Below are positions 28,563-37,453 of a stretch of DNA of 64,000 bases, piece by piece; the first letter of the stretch is position 1, and every line of letters starts with the position of its first letter. The translations under genes and the position numbers were made by a program. Source of the stretch: Nonomuraea angiospora. GTDB lineage: Bacteria > Actinomycetota > Actinomycetes > Streptosporangiales > Streptosporangiaceae. The DNA is taken from assembly GCF_014873145.1 (NCBI RefSeq), contig NZ_JADBEK010000001.1, positions 8,804,001-8,868,000 on the forward strand. The letters run 5' to 3'. Below the pieces are notes generated by a model. That model was given only the letters and a program-made list of their open reading frames with translations, was not told where the DNA came from and did not search any database.

Positions 28563-29333
28563 GTGTCCCGCTACGACCGCTGGAACGCCATCCTCGAGCT
28601 GGTGGCCCAGGAAGGCAGGCTGTCGGTGGAGGAGGCCAGCCAGGCGCTGGGCGTCTCCACGGCGACGATCAGGCGGGACTTCGACCAGCTGGCCCAGCAG
28701 CAGATGCTGATGCGCACGCGGGGCGGGGCGGTCGCGCAGAGCGTGAGCTACGACCTGCCGCTGCGCTACAAGACCGCCAGGCACGCCGACGAGAAGCACC
28801 GCATCGCGACGGCGGCGGCCGAGCTGGTGACGCCCGGCGCCGTGGTGGGGCTCAACGGCGGCACGACCACCTCGGAGCTGGCCCGCACGCTCGCCACGCT
28901 GTCCACGCTGGAGAGCGGGTTCACGATCGTCACGAACGCGCTGAACATCGCCTCCGAGCTGACCGTCCGCCAGCACGTCAAGATCGTGGTGACCGGCGGG
29001 GTGGCCAGGCAGCAGTCGTACGAGCTCATCGGGCCGCTGGCCACCGGGGTGCTGGAGCAGGTGACGCTGGACGTGGCGTTCCTCGGGGTGGACGCGCTCG
29101 ACGTCGAGCTCGGCGCGTCGGCCCACCACGAGGGGGAGGCCAGCGTCAATCACCTGCTGATCAGCCGGGCCGCGCACGTGGTCGTGGTGGCCGACTCCTC
29201 CAAGATCGGGAAGCGGGCCTTCTCCCGGATCTGCCCGATCGGGCAGATCGACACGCTGGTCACCGACGCCCGGCTCTCCGACGCGCTGGCCGGGGAGCTG
29301 ACGGAGGCGGGCGTGAAGGTCATCCGCGCCTGA
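28563..29333 (+). CDS. DeoR family transcriptional regulator (AgaR-like)
   Basis: 256 aa. N-terminal HTH: RWNAILELVAQEGRLSVEEASQALGVSTATIRRDFDQL; C-terminal DeoR sugar-phosphate sensor with GLNGGTTTSELAR and AFLGVDALD. GTG start four bases after AGGAGG. Divergent from the SIS-nagA-pfkB-aldolase operon, so its likely job is to repress that operon and itself until a phosphorylated amino sugar accumulates. Confidence 0.92.
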   Translation: MSRYDRWNAILELVAQEGRLSVEEASQALGVSTATIRRDFDQLAQQQMLMRTRGGAVAQSVSYDLPLRYKTARHADEKHRIATAAAELVTPGAVVGLNGGTTTSELARTLATLSTLESGFTIVTNALNIASELTVRQHVKIVVTGGVARQQSYELIGPLATGVLEQVTLDVAFLGVDALDVELGASAHHEGEASVNHLLISRAAHVVVVADSSKIGKRAFSRICPIGQIDTLVTDARLSDALAGELTEAGVKVIRA

Positions 29334-29411
29334 CCCCCCGCGGCGTTACACCCTGACTGCCCTGAGGGTAGGTATCGAGGCGCAGGCGACAAAGCCGTAT
29401 CAGGGGGAGAT

Positions 29412-31148
29412 ATGACGCCGGGAAGGTGCGTGGCTCAGCTAGGGCCGGCGGAGCGGACCGCGGCCTTGGAGCGCATGGCCGGGCAGGACTTCGACGTGGT
29501 CGTGGTCGGCGGCGGCATCGTGGGCGCCGGGATCGCGCTCGACGCCGCGACCAGAGGGCTCGACGTGGCCCTGGTGGAGGCCAGGGACTTCGCCTCCGGC
29601 ACCTCCTCGCGCTCCTCCAAGCTCATCCACGGGGGCCTGCGCTACCTGGAGCAGCTCAACTTCGAGCTGGTGCGCGAGGCCCTGCGGGAGCGGGCGCTGC
29701 TGCTGCAGCGGATCGCCCCGCACCTGGTCAAGCCGGTGCCGTTCCTCTTCCCGCTGACCCACTACGTGTGGGAGCGGGTCTACGTCGGCGCGGGCGTGGC
29801 GCTCTACGACACGCTCGGCGCCGCGGCCGGGACCACCCGCGGCGTGCCGGGCCACCGGCACCTGTCCAGGTCGCGGGCGCTGCGGCTGGCCCCTGCGCTC
29901 AAGAAGTCCGCTCTCACGGGCGCCGTCCAGTACTGGGACGCGCAGGTGGACGACGCCCGCTACGTGGTGAGCCTGCTGCGCACCGCCGCCACCTACGGCG
30001 CGCAGATCGCGCCGCGGGCGCAGGCGCTGGGGTTCCTGCGGGAGGGCGAGCGGGTCACCGGCGTACGCGTGCGCGACCTGGAGCTGGGCGACGAGCTGGA
30101 CGTACGCGCCCAGCAGGTGGTGAACGCCACCGGCGTCTGGACCGACGACATCCAGGAGCTGGTCGGAGGCCGGGGCCAGATCCACGTACGCGCGTCCAAG
30201 GGCATCCACCTCGTGGTCCCGCGGGACCGGATCCACTCGCTGACCGGGATCATCCTGCGCACGGAGAAGTCCGTGCTCTTCGTGATCCCCTGGGGCCGCC
30301 ACTGGATCATCGGCACCACCGACACCGAGTGGACGCTCGACAAGAGCCACCCCGCCGCCTCCCGCGCGGACATCGACTACCTGCTCGACCACGTCAACTC
30401 CGTGCTGTCCGTGCCCCTGAACCACGACGACGTCGAAGGCGTCTACGCGGGGCTGCGCCCGCTGCTGTCGGGCGAGTCGGAGGAGACCTCCAAGCTGTCC
30501 AGGGAGCACGTGGTGGCGCACCCGGTGCCGGGCCTGGTCATGATCGCCGGCGGCAAGTACACGACCTACCGGGTCATGGCCAAGGACGCGGTGGACGCGG
30601 TGGCGCACGGGCTCGACCAGCGGGTGCCGCGCTCCTGCACCGACCGCATCCCGCTCGCCGGCGCCGAGGGCTTCCAGGCGCTGTGGAACTCCAGGCACCG
30701 CATCGCCCACACCTCCGGGCTGCACGTGGCCAGGATCGAGCACCTGCTGCAGCGCTACGGCTCGATGATCGACGAGGTGCTGGAGCTGGTCGAGCGCGAG
30801 CCGTCGCTGGGCAGGCCGCTGTCGGGGGCCGACGACTATCTGCGCGCCGAGATCGTCTACGCCGCCACCCACGAGGGGGCCAGGCATCTCAACGACGTGC
30901 TGACCCGGCGTACGCGCATCTCGATCGAGACCTTTCACCGCGGCCTGGCCGTGGCGCAGGAGGCCGCCGAGCTGATGGCCGGGCCGCTCGGCTGGGACAG
31001 CGAGCAGGTGAAAAGGGAGGTGGAATACTACACGAAGCGTGTCGAGGCCGAGCGCCGCTCGCAGGAGCAGGTCTCCGACCAGGAGGCCGACGCGATCAGG
31101 CTCGGCGCGCCGGAGATCGTCCCCGTCGTGCCCCCGGAGCAGTCATGA
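29412..31148 (+). CDS. glpD: aerobic glycerol-3-phosphate dehydrogenase
   Basis: 578-aa FAD enzyme oxidising glycerol-3-phosphate to dihydroxyacetone phosphate at the membrane. FAD-binding VVVVGGGIVGAGIALDAATRG, then RSSKLIHGGLRYLE, GTTDTEWTLDKSHPAA and AGGKYTTYRVMAKDAVD. The C-terminal helical domain (YLRAEIVYAATHEGARHLNDVLTRRTRIS) is typical. It shares dihydroxyacetone phosphate as an end product with the aldolase operon upstream, but is transcribed from its own side of the DeoR gene. Stop overlaps the next start (ATGA). Confidence 0.95.
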   Translation: MTPGRCVAQLGPAERTAALERMAGQDFDVVVVGGGIVGAGIALDAATRGLDVALVEARDFASGTSSRSSKLIHGGLRYLEQLNFELVREALRERALLLQRIAPHLVKPVPFLFPLTHYVWERVYVGAGVALYDTLGAAAGTTRGVPGHRHLSRSRALRLAPALKKSALTGAVQYWDAQVDDARYVVSLLRTAATYGAQIAPRAQALGFLREGERVTGVRVRDLELGDELDVRAQQVVNATGVWTDDIQELVGGRGQIHVRASKGIHLVVPRDRIHSLTGIILRTEKSVLFVIPWGRHWIIGTTDTEWTLDKSHPAASRADIDYLLDHVNSVLSVPLNHDDVEGVYAGLRPLLSGESEETSKLSREHVVAHPVPGLVMIAGGKYTTYRVMAKDAVDAVAHGLDQRVPRSCTDRIPLAGAEGFQALWNSRHRIAHTSGLHVARIEHLLQRYGSMIDEVLELVEREPSLGRPLSGADDYLRAEIVYAATHEGARHLNDVLTRRTRISIETFHRGLAVAQEAAELMAGPLGWDSEQVKREVEYYTKRVEAERRSQEQVSDQEADAIRLGAPEIVPVVPPEQS

Positions 31149-31627
31149 GTGAACCTTCCAAGCAGTTGTCCGATCCCCGCGAGCTGCTGGAAGGCTACCT
31201 CGACCACTACCGCGAGGAGATCCTGCGCAAGCTGGACGGGTTCCCCGAGCCCGGGGTGAGCCGGGTGCCGTCCGGGTGGACGCCGGTGTCGATGCTCAAG
31301 CACCTGGCGTACATGGAGCGGCGCTGGTTCGTCTGGGACTTCGCGGGCGAGCAGGTGGAGGACCCGTGGAGTGACCGCGACGAGGACGACCTGCTCGTCG
31401 CGGACGAGTCGTTCGAGGAGATCAAGGACTTCTACCTGGCGCAGTGCGAGCGGTCCAGGCAGGCGGTGGCGGGAGCGGGCCTGTCCGACGTGGCCTCGCG
31501 GATCGGCCGGTTCCAGCCGCCCGAGGAGCCGCCGACGCTGGCGTGGATCATGTTCCACGTCCTGGAGGAGTACATGCGCCACGCGGGCCACCTGGACATC
31601 GCCCGCGAGCTGGCCGAGGCGCGGTAA
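31145..31627 (+). CDS. DinB/DUF664 family metalloprotein
   Basis: 160 aa, four-helix DinB-like fold. His residues of the presumed metal site are in LKHLAYMERRW and HVLEEYMRHAGHLDIARE; SGWTPVSMLKHL is typical of DUF664. Many relatives are bacillithiol/mycothiol-linked transferases; substrate unknown here. Translationally coupled to glpD (ATGA). Confidence 0.87.
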   Translation: MSEPSKQLSDPRELLEGYLDHYREEILRKLDGFPEPGVSRVPSGWTPVSMLKHLAYMERRWFVWDFAGEQVEDPWSDRDEDDLLVADESFEEIKDFYLAQCERSRQAVAGAGLSDVASRIGRFQPPEEPPTLAWIMFHVLEEYMRHAGHLDIARELAEAR

Positions 31628-31633
31628 AGGGAG

Positions 31634-31672
31634 GGGGCGGCACGCGGCGCTGCGGGATCCGCGTACCGCCCC
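31634..31672. terminator. bidirectional terminator between DinB and subtilase genes
   Basis: GGGGCGGCACGCGG (31634-31647) pairs with CCGCGTACCGCCCC (31659-31672), 14 bp with one mismatch and an 11-base loop, between convergent genes. Confidence 0.7.
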
Positions 31673-31688
31673 TATCCAGGGTGGTCTG

Positions 31689-32942
31689 TCAGTACTGCGT
31701 GGCGTCGTGCACGTCGAGCAGGGGCTCCTTGACGCCGTCGCCGGAGTCGTCGGTCCAGTTGGAGTTACCGGTGGAGATCAGCTTGGTCCGTACGGCCAGC
31801 GAGCCCGCCCTGGTCGTCGGCTTGCGGGTGCCCGCGGTGAGGATGCCGGCCGCGCCCGCCACGTGAGGGCTGGCCATCGAGGTGCCGCTGATCGTGTTGT
31901 AGCCGCCGTTCATCCACGTCGAGTAGATGCAGGTGCCGGGTGCGGTGATCTCGACGGTGGAGCCGTAGTTGGAGTAGAACGCCGAGGTGTCGTCCTGGTC
32001 GGTCTCGCTGCGGCACGAGAGCGTGCTGCCGCCCGCGCCGCCGGCCAGGCCGTCGTTGTCGGTCAGCGCCGAGACGGTGACCACGTCGGGGTGGTTGGCG
32101 GGGAAGAACGAGGACGTGTTCGCGTGGCTGTTGCCCGCGGCCACCACGACCACGATGCCGGCGTTGACGGCATTGGTGATCGCGTTGCTGATCGCGCTGC
32201 TGGTGCAGCCGCTGCAGCCCAGGCTCAGGTTGATGACCTCGATGGTGGAGGCGCGGGCCACCACCCAGTCGATGCCGGCGGCGATCGCGGACAGGGTGCC
32301 CGAGCCGGCCGAGTTGAGCACCTTCACGGCGTGGATGCGGGCGCCGGGGGCGACGCCGACCGAGCCGATGGAGTTGTCGATCGCGCCGACGATGCCCGCG
32401 ACGTGCGAGCCGTGGCCGTTGTCGTCGACGCCGGCGTTGTTCGTGCAGACGCCGGACACGCAGTTGGCGCGGGCGACCACGTTCAGGTCGGGGTGGGTGT
32501 AGTCGACGCCGGTGTCGATGACGGCGACGTCCGTGTTGATGCGCACGTCATCGGTGCCGTCGATGTCCAGGTTCGGGTTGCTGGGACCGAAGATGCGCCG
32601 TACGCCGGTGGGCGTGGTCTGCGCGAAGGCGGTCACCTCGGCGTCGGGCTCGACGCTGAGGACGTTCGGGTTCCGCTTGAGCTGCTCGGCCGCGCTCGCG
32701 CTCAGGCGGGCGGTGTAGCCCTTGAACGCGTGCTCGTAGACGCCGACGAGCTGACCGCCGGCCTGGGACACCTGGTCCTGGGCCGCGCTGCGGAGCCCCG
32801 CCCGCGTGGTCGGCTTGAGTTCGACGATGTACGTCCCTTCCGCCGCCTGGGCGTCTTGCGCTGCGGCGGCGGCGGGCGGCGGCGCCATGGCTAACGCCAC
32901 GGCGCTGACGAGCAATGCGAGCAGGGGGGTGCGTGTTCGCAT
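31689..32942 (-). CDS. secreted S8 family serine protease (subtilisin-like)
   Basis: 417 aa. Sec signal peptide (ends around PPPAAAAAQ), I9 inhibitor prodomain (TYIVELKPTTRAG to LSVEPDAEVTAFAQ), then the catalytic domain with Asp in VAVIDTGVDYTHPD, His in NGHGSHVAGIVG and Ser in GTSMASPHVAGAA. Asn of the oxyanion hole is in VVVAAGNSH. Six or more Cys in the mature part suggest disulphides. Extracellular. The upstream 159 bp (32943-33101) carries nested palindromes. Confidence 0.95.
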   Translation of the reverse strand: MRTRTPLLALLVSAVALAMAPPPAAAAAQDAQAAEGTYIVELKPTTRAGLRSAAQDQVSQAGGQLVGVYEHAFKGYTARLSASAAEQLKRNPNVLSVEPDAEVTAFAQTTPTGVRRIFGPSNPNLDIDGTDDVRINTDVAVIDTGVDYTHPDLNVVARANCVSGVCTNNAGVDDNGHGSHVAGIVGAIDNSIGSVGVAPGARIHAVKVLNSAGSGTLSAIAAGIDWVVARASTIEVINLSLGCSGCTSSAISNAITNAVNAGIVVVVAAGNSHANTSSFFPANHPDVVTVSALTDNDGLAGGAGGSTLSCRSETDQDDTSAFYSNYGSTVEITAPGTCIYSTWMNGGYNTISGTSMASPHVAGAAGILTAGTRKPTTRAGSLAVRTKLISTGNSNWTDDSGDGVKEPLLDVHDATQY

Positions 32943-32966
32943 CGGCGTGAGCCCTTCCTGTGTCGC

Positions 32967-33006
32967 GGACTCAGGAGACTCATGTCATGACAAATCCGCT
33001 GAGTCC
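32967..33006. promoter_or_regulatory. nested palindromes upstream of the protease gene
   Basis: Outer arms GGACTCAG (32967-32974) and CTGAGTCC (32999-33006) enclose the perfect palindrome TGTCATGACA (32983-32992). Between the subtilase start and the preceding lipoprotein gene; candidate operator or 5'-leader structure. Confidence 0.4.
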
Positions 33007-33101
33007 GACATTACATGGTTAGTAAAGTTTTCATCAGCTGTGGGGCGTCTGTCTATTGGGGAGAAGGTGCAAATTTCATACGAAATCAGTAGGTTTGGGG
33101 G

Positions 33102-35078
33102 TCACCGAAGTGGGATCCACGCCTGTTGTGCCAGCGTGGCGGCGTCGTTGACCTGGATGCCGTCGTACGAGAGCGTCCAGATCGAGTCGCCGATGACCAG
33201 CGCCCGCTGGATCCCGGCCTGGTACTCGTCCTTGCCCGGGTGCTTGATCATGCCGAGCTTGGTCACGCCCGAGTCGTCGATCTTCAGGACGAGCCCGCCC
33301 GACTCGGTCTGCTGAGTCAGCGGGATCACCGCCAGGCCGGTCTTGGGCCAGTACAGGAACGCGTGCGGGTCCCACTCGGCCGTCGAGCCCGAGTCCTTCT
33401 GGAACAGTTGCGACAGCCTGCGCGGACCGGCCGGATCGCTCACGTCGAACAGCGAGACCTGCGTGCCCAGCGTCCTGCCCTTCTCGCTGGCCTCCTGGCC
33501 GATGCCGATCAGCCGGCCCTCGGCGCCGGGGTGCAGGTACGCGGAGTAGCCGGTGATCTTCAGCTCGCCCGTCACCTTGGGTGCCGCCGCGTCGCGCAGG
33601 TCGAGCGTATAGAGCGGGTCGACCTGCCTGAACGTGACGCAGTAGCCGACCGGGCCGATGAACCTGACCGAGTAGATCCGCTCGCCCTCGCCGAGGCCGC
33701 CGACCTCGCCGGTCCTGGCCAGGGTGTCGGCCTTGAGCACGTAGACGGCGCTGGAGCTGTTCTTGCCGTCAGGGGAGGTGAGCGTGGTGGCGACGCGCAG
33801 GTGGCCGTCGTACTCCGACAGCGAGTACTGGTTCAGCAGCCGGCCGGGGACCTTGCCCGAGGCCACGTAGGAGGGTGCGCCGGGCGAGCCGATGTCGAAC
33901 CGGTGGACCTCGGTCTCCTCAGGCGGGATCGTCGGCTCCGGGCTGGGCGTCGGGGTGTCCGGCACCGGGGGGTCCGTGGGCGTGGGCTCCACGGCCGGGG
34001 CGGCCTCTCCGGAGGACGGGGTGGTCGCCGGGGTCTCCACCGCCGGTTCGCTGATCACCACCGGCATCCACCAGCGCGGGTTGCTGGCCACGTAGAGGCT
34101 GCTGCCGGTGCCGTACACGATGTCGCCGTCGGCCGCCAGGCTGATCGGGTCGGTGCCCGCGGCGGTCACGCCCTGCGCCAGGTCGATGGTGTGCACGGTC
34201 AGCAGCGAGGTGCCGGTGTAGTCGGCCGGGTGGCTGATCCGCTCGCACTTCACCGAGTCCTTCCTGACGGCGCCGGACGCGTCGGTGATCTCGATCTTGG
34301 GGAGCCAGGCGTCCGCCGGCGCCTGCCGGACCACGGCCTGGTTGCGCTTGACGCGCTCGGCCTCGGAGACGTCCTCCTTGAACTCGGGGAAGGCGATGTC
34401 CGGCTGGCTGCGGGTGACCAGCCTGACCGTGGAGCCGACCATCCTGGCGTCCACGTACGAGCCCTGCGGCTTGATCGTGCTCAGCACCTTGGGCGCGCCC
34501 GACAGGTCGACCAGCACGTACCTCGTGTCGCCCTGCGGGGCGAAGCCGGCCATCCGCTTGTACATGATGTCGCCGCCGCGCATCAGCACGAGCGCGCGGT
34601 CGCCCGAGACCAGCAGGTCGGCGGGCACGCCGGGCCCGTTCTCGCCCTCCGTCAGCTTGAGCGAGCCGGTGACCTTCCTGGTGGCGGTGTCGATGATCCG
34701 CAGGACGCCGTCCTTGACGGTGATGACCCGGTCGCCGTCGGTCTTGACCACGTCGGGCTCGTCCACCCCGGCCTCGTGCACGTTGGTCGTGGAGTGCTCG
34801 GGGGTGCTCGTCTTGGCGTTCGCGGTGACCGAGCGGGCGGAGTCCTCCATGTACGCGAGGGGCATCACGTTGTCGAACCCCCACGGGGTGACGCGCTGAG
34901 CGGCGTGCTCGCGCAGCCCGGACAGCAGGTCGTCGCAGCCGGTGTAGGCCACCAGGCGGATCGCGCCGAGCGAGCTCGCCCTGGGCTTCGGCGGCGTGCC
35001 GGCGGTCGTGGAGGTGCAGGCGACCGCGGCCGTCGCCAGCGCCGCGACGGTCGCGGCCGTGCGGATCAGCGTCTTCAT
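33102..35078 (-). CDS. secreted beta-propeller lipoprotein
   Basis: 658 aa. Lipoprotein signal: MKTLIRTAATVAALATAAVAC, Cys at the lipobox. The body is the beta-propeller domain family of actinobacteria and archaea (CDDLLSGLREHA start, STTNVHEAGVDEPDVVKTDG signature, YSVRFIGPVGYCVTFRQVDPLYTLDL). A Pro/Thr/Ala-rich segment (about residues 340-385) is inserted within the propeller. Function unknown; membrane-anchored on the outer face. 31 bp downstream of the receptor kinase, so co-transcribed. Confidence 0.88.
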   Translation of the reverse strand: MKTLIRTAATVAALATAAVACTSTTAGTPPKPRASSLGAIRLVAYTGCDDLLSGLREHAAQRVTPWGFDNVMPLAYMEDSARSVTANAKTSTPEHSTTNVHEAGVDEPDVVKTDGDRVITVKDGVLRIIDTATRKVTGSLKLTEGENGPGVPADLLVSGDRALVLMRGGDIMYKRMAGFAPQGDTRYVLVDLSGAPKVLSTIKPQGSYVDARMVGSTVRLVTRSQPDIAFPEFKEDVSEAERVKRNQAVVRQAPADAWLPKIEITDASGAVRKDSVKCERISHPADYTGTSLLTVHTIDLAQGVTAAGTDPISLAADGDIVYGTGSSLYVASNPRWWMPVVISEPAVETPATTPSSGEAAPAVEPTPTDPPVPDTPTPSPEPTIPPEETEVHRFDIGSPGAPSYVASGKVPGRLLNQYSLSEYDGHLRVATTLTSPDGKNSSSAVYVLKADTLARTGEVGGLGEGERIYSVRFIGPVGYCVTFRQVDPLYTLDLRDAAAPKVTGELKITGYSAYLHPGAEGRLIGIGQEASEKGRTLGTQVSLFDVSDPAGPRRLSQLFQKDSGSTAEWDPHAFLYWPKTGLAVIPLTQQTESGGLVLKIDDSGVTKLGMIKHPGKDEYQAGIQRALVIGDSIWTLSYDGIQVNDAATLAQQAWIPLR

Positions 35079-35109
35079 GCCCTCATGACGGCTGCCCCGG
35101 GCGGATGGT

Positions 35110-37380
35110 TCAGGAGCGCTTGTTCGGGTTGACGGTGAAGACCGGGCTGAAGTCGATGTCGTCGGGCACCTCGAGCAGCTTGCGCACGAGCTTCCCGGTG
35201 AAGTCGACCACCTGGATCTCGTCGTCGGCGCCGTTGTCCTGCTCCCAGCAGTAGAGGTGGGTCTCGTCGTAGAAGCCGAGGACCTTGTCGCACTGGGAGG
35301 AGAACTTACGCAGGCGCTCGCCCGACCGGGTGTCCCAGATGCAGTGGTCGCCGTCGCCGCCGTTGGGGCAGTTCGTGACGAACGCCTTGCCGGAGGGCGA
35401 GAAGATGTCCTGCGTGCCGGCGGACAGCGTGCCGATCTCGTTCGCCGAGTGCGTGGCCTTGCCCAGAGCGTTGTAGAAGCGCAGGCTGCGGTTCTTCTCG
35501 TCGCCGTAGACGTTCACGGCGCCGTCCTCGGCGCCGTCGAAGCCGAAGGCCGTCTGGCGTACGGAGGTGTCGCTGACGTCGACCTGGGTGGCCTTCTTGC
35601 CGGCCACGTCCACGATGACGAAGCCCAGGTAGAGCCACTTGCTTCCGACCTTGCGCTGGGTGTTGAGCAGGATCTTGGAGCCGTCCCTCGACCACGCCCT
35701 GATGCTGCTGATCAGAGGCTCCTTGACAGTCTTGATCGTCGAACGGTCGCCGGTCTGCCGGTCGGTGAGGACGATGAAGTCGAAGTCGTCGGAGCTGTAT
35801 TTGCTGCCCCTCTCGGCGAGGTAGCGGCCGTCGGGGGAGACCCTCGACTCCCAGTTGGCGGCGTACTTCGTGAACGAGCCGCGCAGCGATCCCCTGGCGT
35901 AGTCGATCCAGTCGTCCTTCTTCTTGTCGTAGATCTCGTAGGAGGTCAGCACGATCGCGTCGCCCGGGTCCTCGTAGAGGGAGATCTTCGCGCCGGGGAG
36001 CGCCTTCTTGATGCCCGGCCTCGGCACGGCCTGCCCGGTGGGGGCGGCCGCCCTGGTCTGCCTCGAAGTCGGCGCCGGGGTGTTGACCGGGCCGGCCATC
36101 GTCGCCTTGTCGGCCTGGACGTACACGACCACACCGGCCAGGATCAGCAGCGCGACCGCCACCGTGATGCCGGCGACCAGCGGCGCCCTGCTCTTCTTCG
36201 GCGGCCGCTGGTCGGCCCAGCTCGGGTGCGTGGGCTGGGAGTAGGGCCCGGGAGGCTGCCACGGCGGCTGGGGGGACGGGGCGACGGAGCCGGTGTGCGG
36301 GATGGGGCCGGAGTGCCCGCCGGGCCCCGGGTACGGGCCGGGGCCCGACGCGGGCCCCGGCGGCGGACCCGGCATTGGCCCGGACGGCGGCCCGGAGTAC
36401 GGGCCCGGATGCGGCCCAGGACGGGGGGCCACCGGTCCCGAGTGCGGGCCCAGCGGTCCCGAGGGCGACGCGAAGGGCGACGACGGCGCGGGGGCGGCCT
36501 CGGCGGCGGCCTGCGCGAGGATGCCGGAGCCGGGCGTGGGCTGCGGCCCGGAGCTGGGCGTGGCGCCCGGCGCCGGGTGCCGCAGCAACTGCATGATGAC
36601 CTGCTCGGCCGACGGCCGCTGCGCGGGGTCCTTGGACAGGCAGGCGGCCACCACGTCACGCAGCTGGCCGTCGAGCATGCCCAGGTCGGGATGCTGGTTG
36701 AGGACGCGGTTGATCACCGCGGGCATCGTGTCGCTGCCGAACGGCGCCTGCCCCGAGGCGGCGAAGACCATCGCGCTCGCCCACGAGAACATGTCGGCGG
36801 CCGGGCCGACCGTGTGCCCCATGATCTGCTCGGGCGACATGTACGCCGGCGTGCCCACGACCATGCTGCTGATCGTGGAGGTGGCGTTCAGCGCCCTGGC
36901 GATGCCGAAGTCGATCACCCGGGGCCCGTCGACGCCGATGATCACGTTGGCCGGCTTGAAGTCGCGGTGGACGATGCCGGCCTGGTGGATGGCGGCCAGC
37001 GCGGTGGCAGTGCCGATGGCCAGGCGGTGCAGGACGGTGCCCGTACGCGGCCCGTCCTCCTGCACGACCCGGTGCAGCGAGGGCCCCTCGATGAACTCGC
37101 TGACGATGTACGGCCGATCCTGCTCGACCCCGGTGCCGAGGACGGCGGCGGTGCAGAACGGCGCCACCTGCTGGGCCACCTCGACCTCGCGCATGAACCT
37201 CTCGGCGCTCACCTGGTCGCCCGACAGATCGGGCCGCAGCCACTTGACGGCCACGCGGGAGTCGTCGGGGCCTTTGGCGAGGTAGACGACGCCCTGACCG
37301 CCCTCGCCGAGCCGGCCGAGGAGATCCAGGCCCCCCAGCCGCTGTGGATCTCCGGGGCGTAGCGGAGCGAAGGTTGCCAT
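35110..37380 (-). CDS. transmembrane Ser/Thr protein kinase with extracellular propeller-like sensor
   Basis: 756 aa. Hanks-type kinase: GEGGQGVVY (25-33), Lys46 in RVAVKWL, catalytic HRDFKPAN (Asp140), DFG at 157-159, activation segment VVGTPAYMSPEQ. A long Pro/Gly-rich juxtamembrane linker (about 275-400) leads to a single membrane helix (LVAGITVAVALLILAGVVVYV). The outer domain of about 310 residues has repeated WD40/PD40-like motifs (RVSPDGRYLAERG, RAWSRDGSKILL, IFSPSGKAFV). No PASTA repeats, so not a PknB-type cell-wall kinase. Ligand unknown; the co-transcribed propeller lipoprotein may partner with it. Confidence 0.9.
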   Translation of the reverse strand: MATFAPLRPGDPQRLGGLDLLGRLGEGGQGVVYLAKGPDDSRVAVKWLRPDLSGDQVSAERFMREVEVAQQVAPFCTAAVLGTGVEQDRPYIVSEFIEGPSLHRVVQEDGPRTGTVLHRLAIGTATALAAIHQAGIVHRDFKPANVIIGVDGPRVIDFGIARALNATSTISSMVVGTPAYMSPEQIMGHTVGPAADMFSWASAMVFAASGQAPFGSDTMPAVINRVLNQHPDLGMLDGQLRDVVAACLSKDPAQRPSAEQVIMQLLRHPAPGATPSSGPQPTPGSGILAQAAAEAAPAPSSPFASPSGPLGPHSGPVAPRPGPHPGPYSGPPSGPMPGPPPGPASGPGPYPGPGGHSGPIPHTGSVAPSPQPPWQPPGPYSQPTHPSWADQRPPKKSRAPLVAGITVAVALLILAGVVVYVQADKATMAGPVNTPAPTSRQTRAAAPTGQAVPRPGIKKALPGAKISLYEDPGDAIVLTSYEIYDKKKDDWIDYARGSLRGSFTKYAANWESRVSPDGRYLAERGSKYSSDDFDFIVLTDRQTGDRSTIKTVKEPLISSIRAWSRDGSKILLNTQRKVGSKWLYLGFVIVDVAGKKATQVDVSDTSVRQTAFGFDGAEDGAVNVYGDEKNRSLRFYNALGKATHSANEIGTLSAGTQDIFSPSGKAFVTNCPNGGDGDHCIWDTRSGERLRKFSSQCDKVLGFYDETHLYCWEQDNGADDEIQVVDFTGKLVRKLLEVPDDIDFSPVFTVNPNKRS

Positions 37381-37417
37381 GTAGGGATTCTGTCGCTACG
37401 GCGTGAATCCGCAAAAA

Positions 37418-37447
37418 CTACCCGTGGGTAGCCAGGCTGAATATCCT
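37418..37447 (+). promoter_or_regulatory. candidate operator and leaderless -10 for the aldehyde dehydrogenase gene
   Basis: CTACCCGTGGGTAG (37418-37431) is a perfect 14-bp palindrome, followed by TATCCT (37442-37447) six bases before the ATG, with no ribosome site. The divergent kinase gene starts at 37380. Confidence 0.4.
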
Positions 37448-37453
37448 TCTGGC

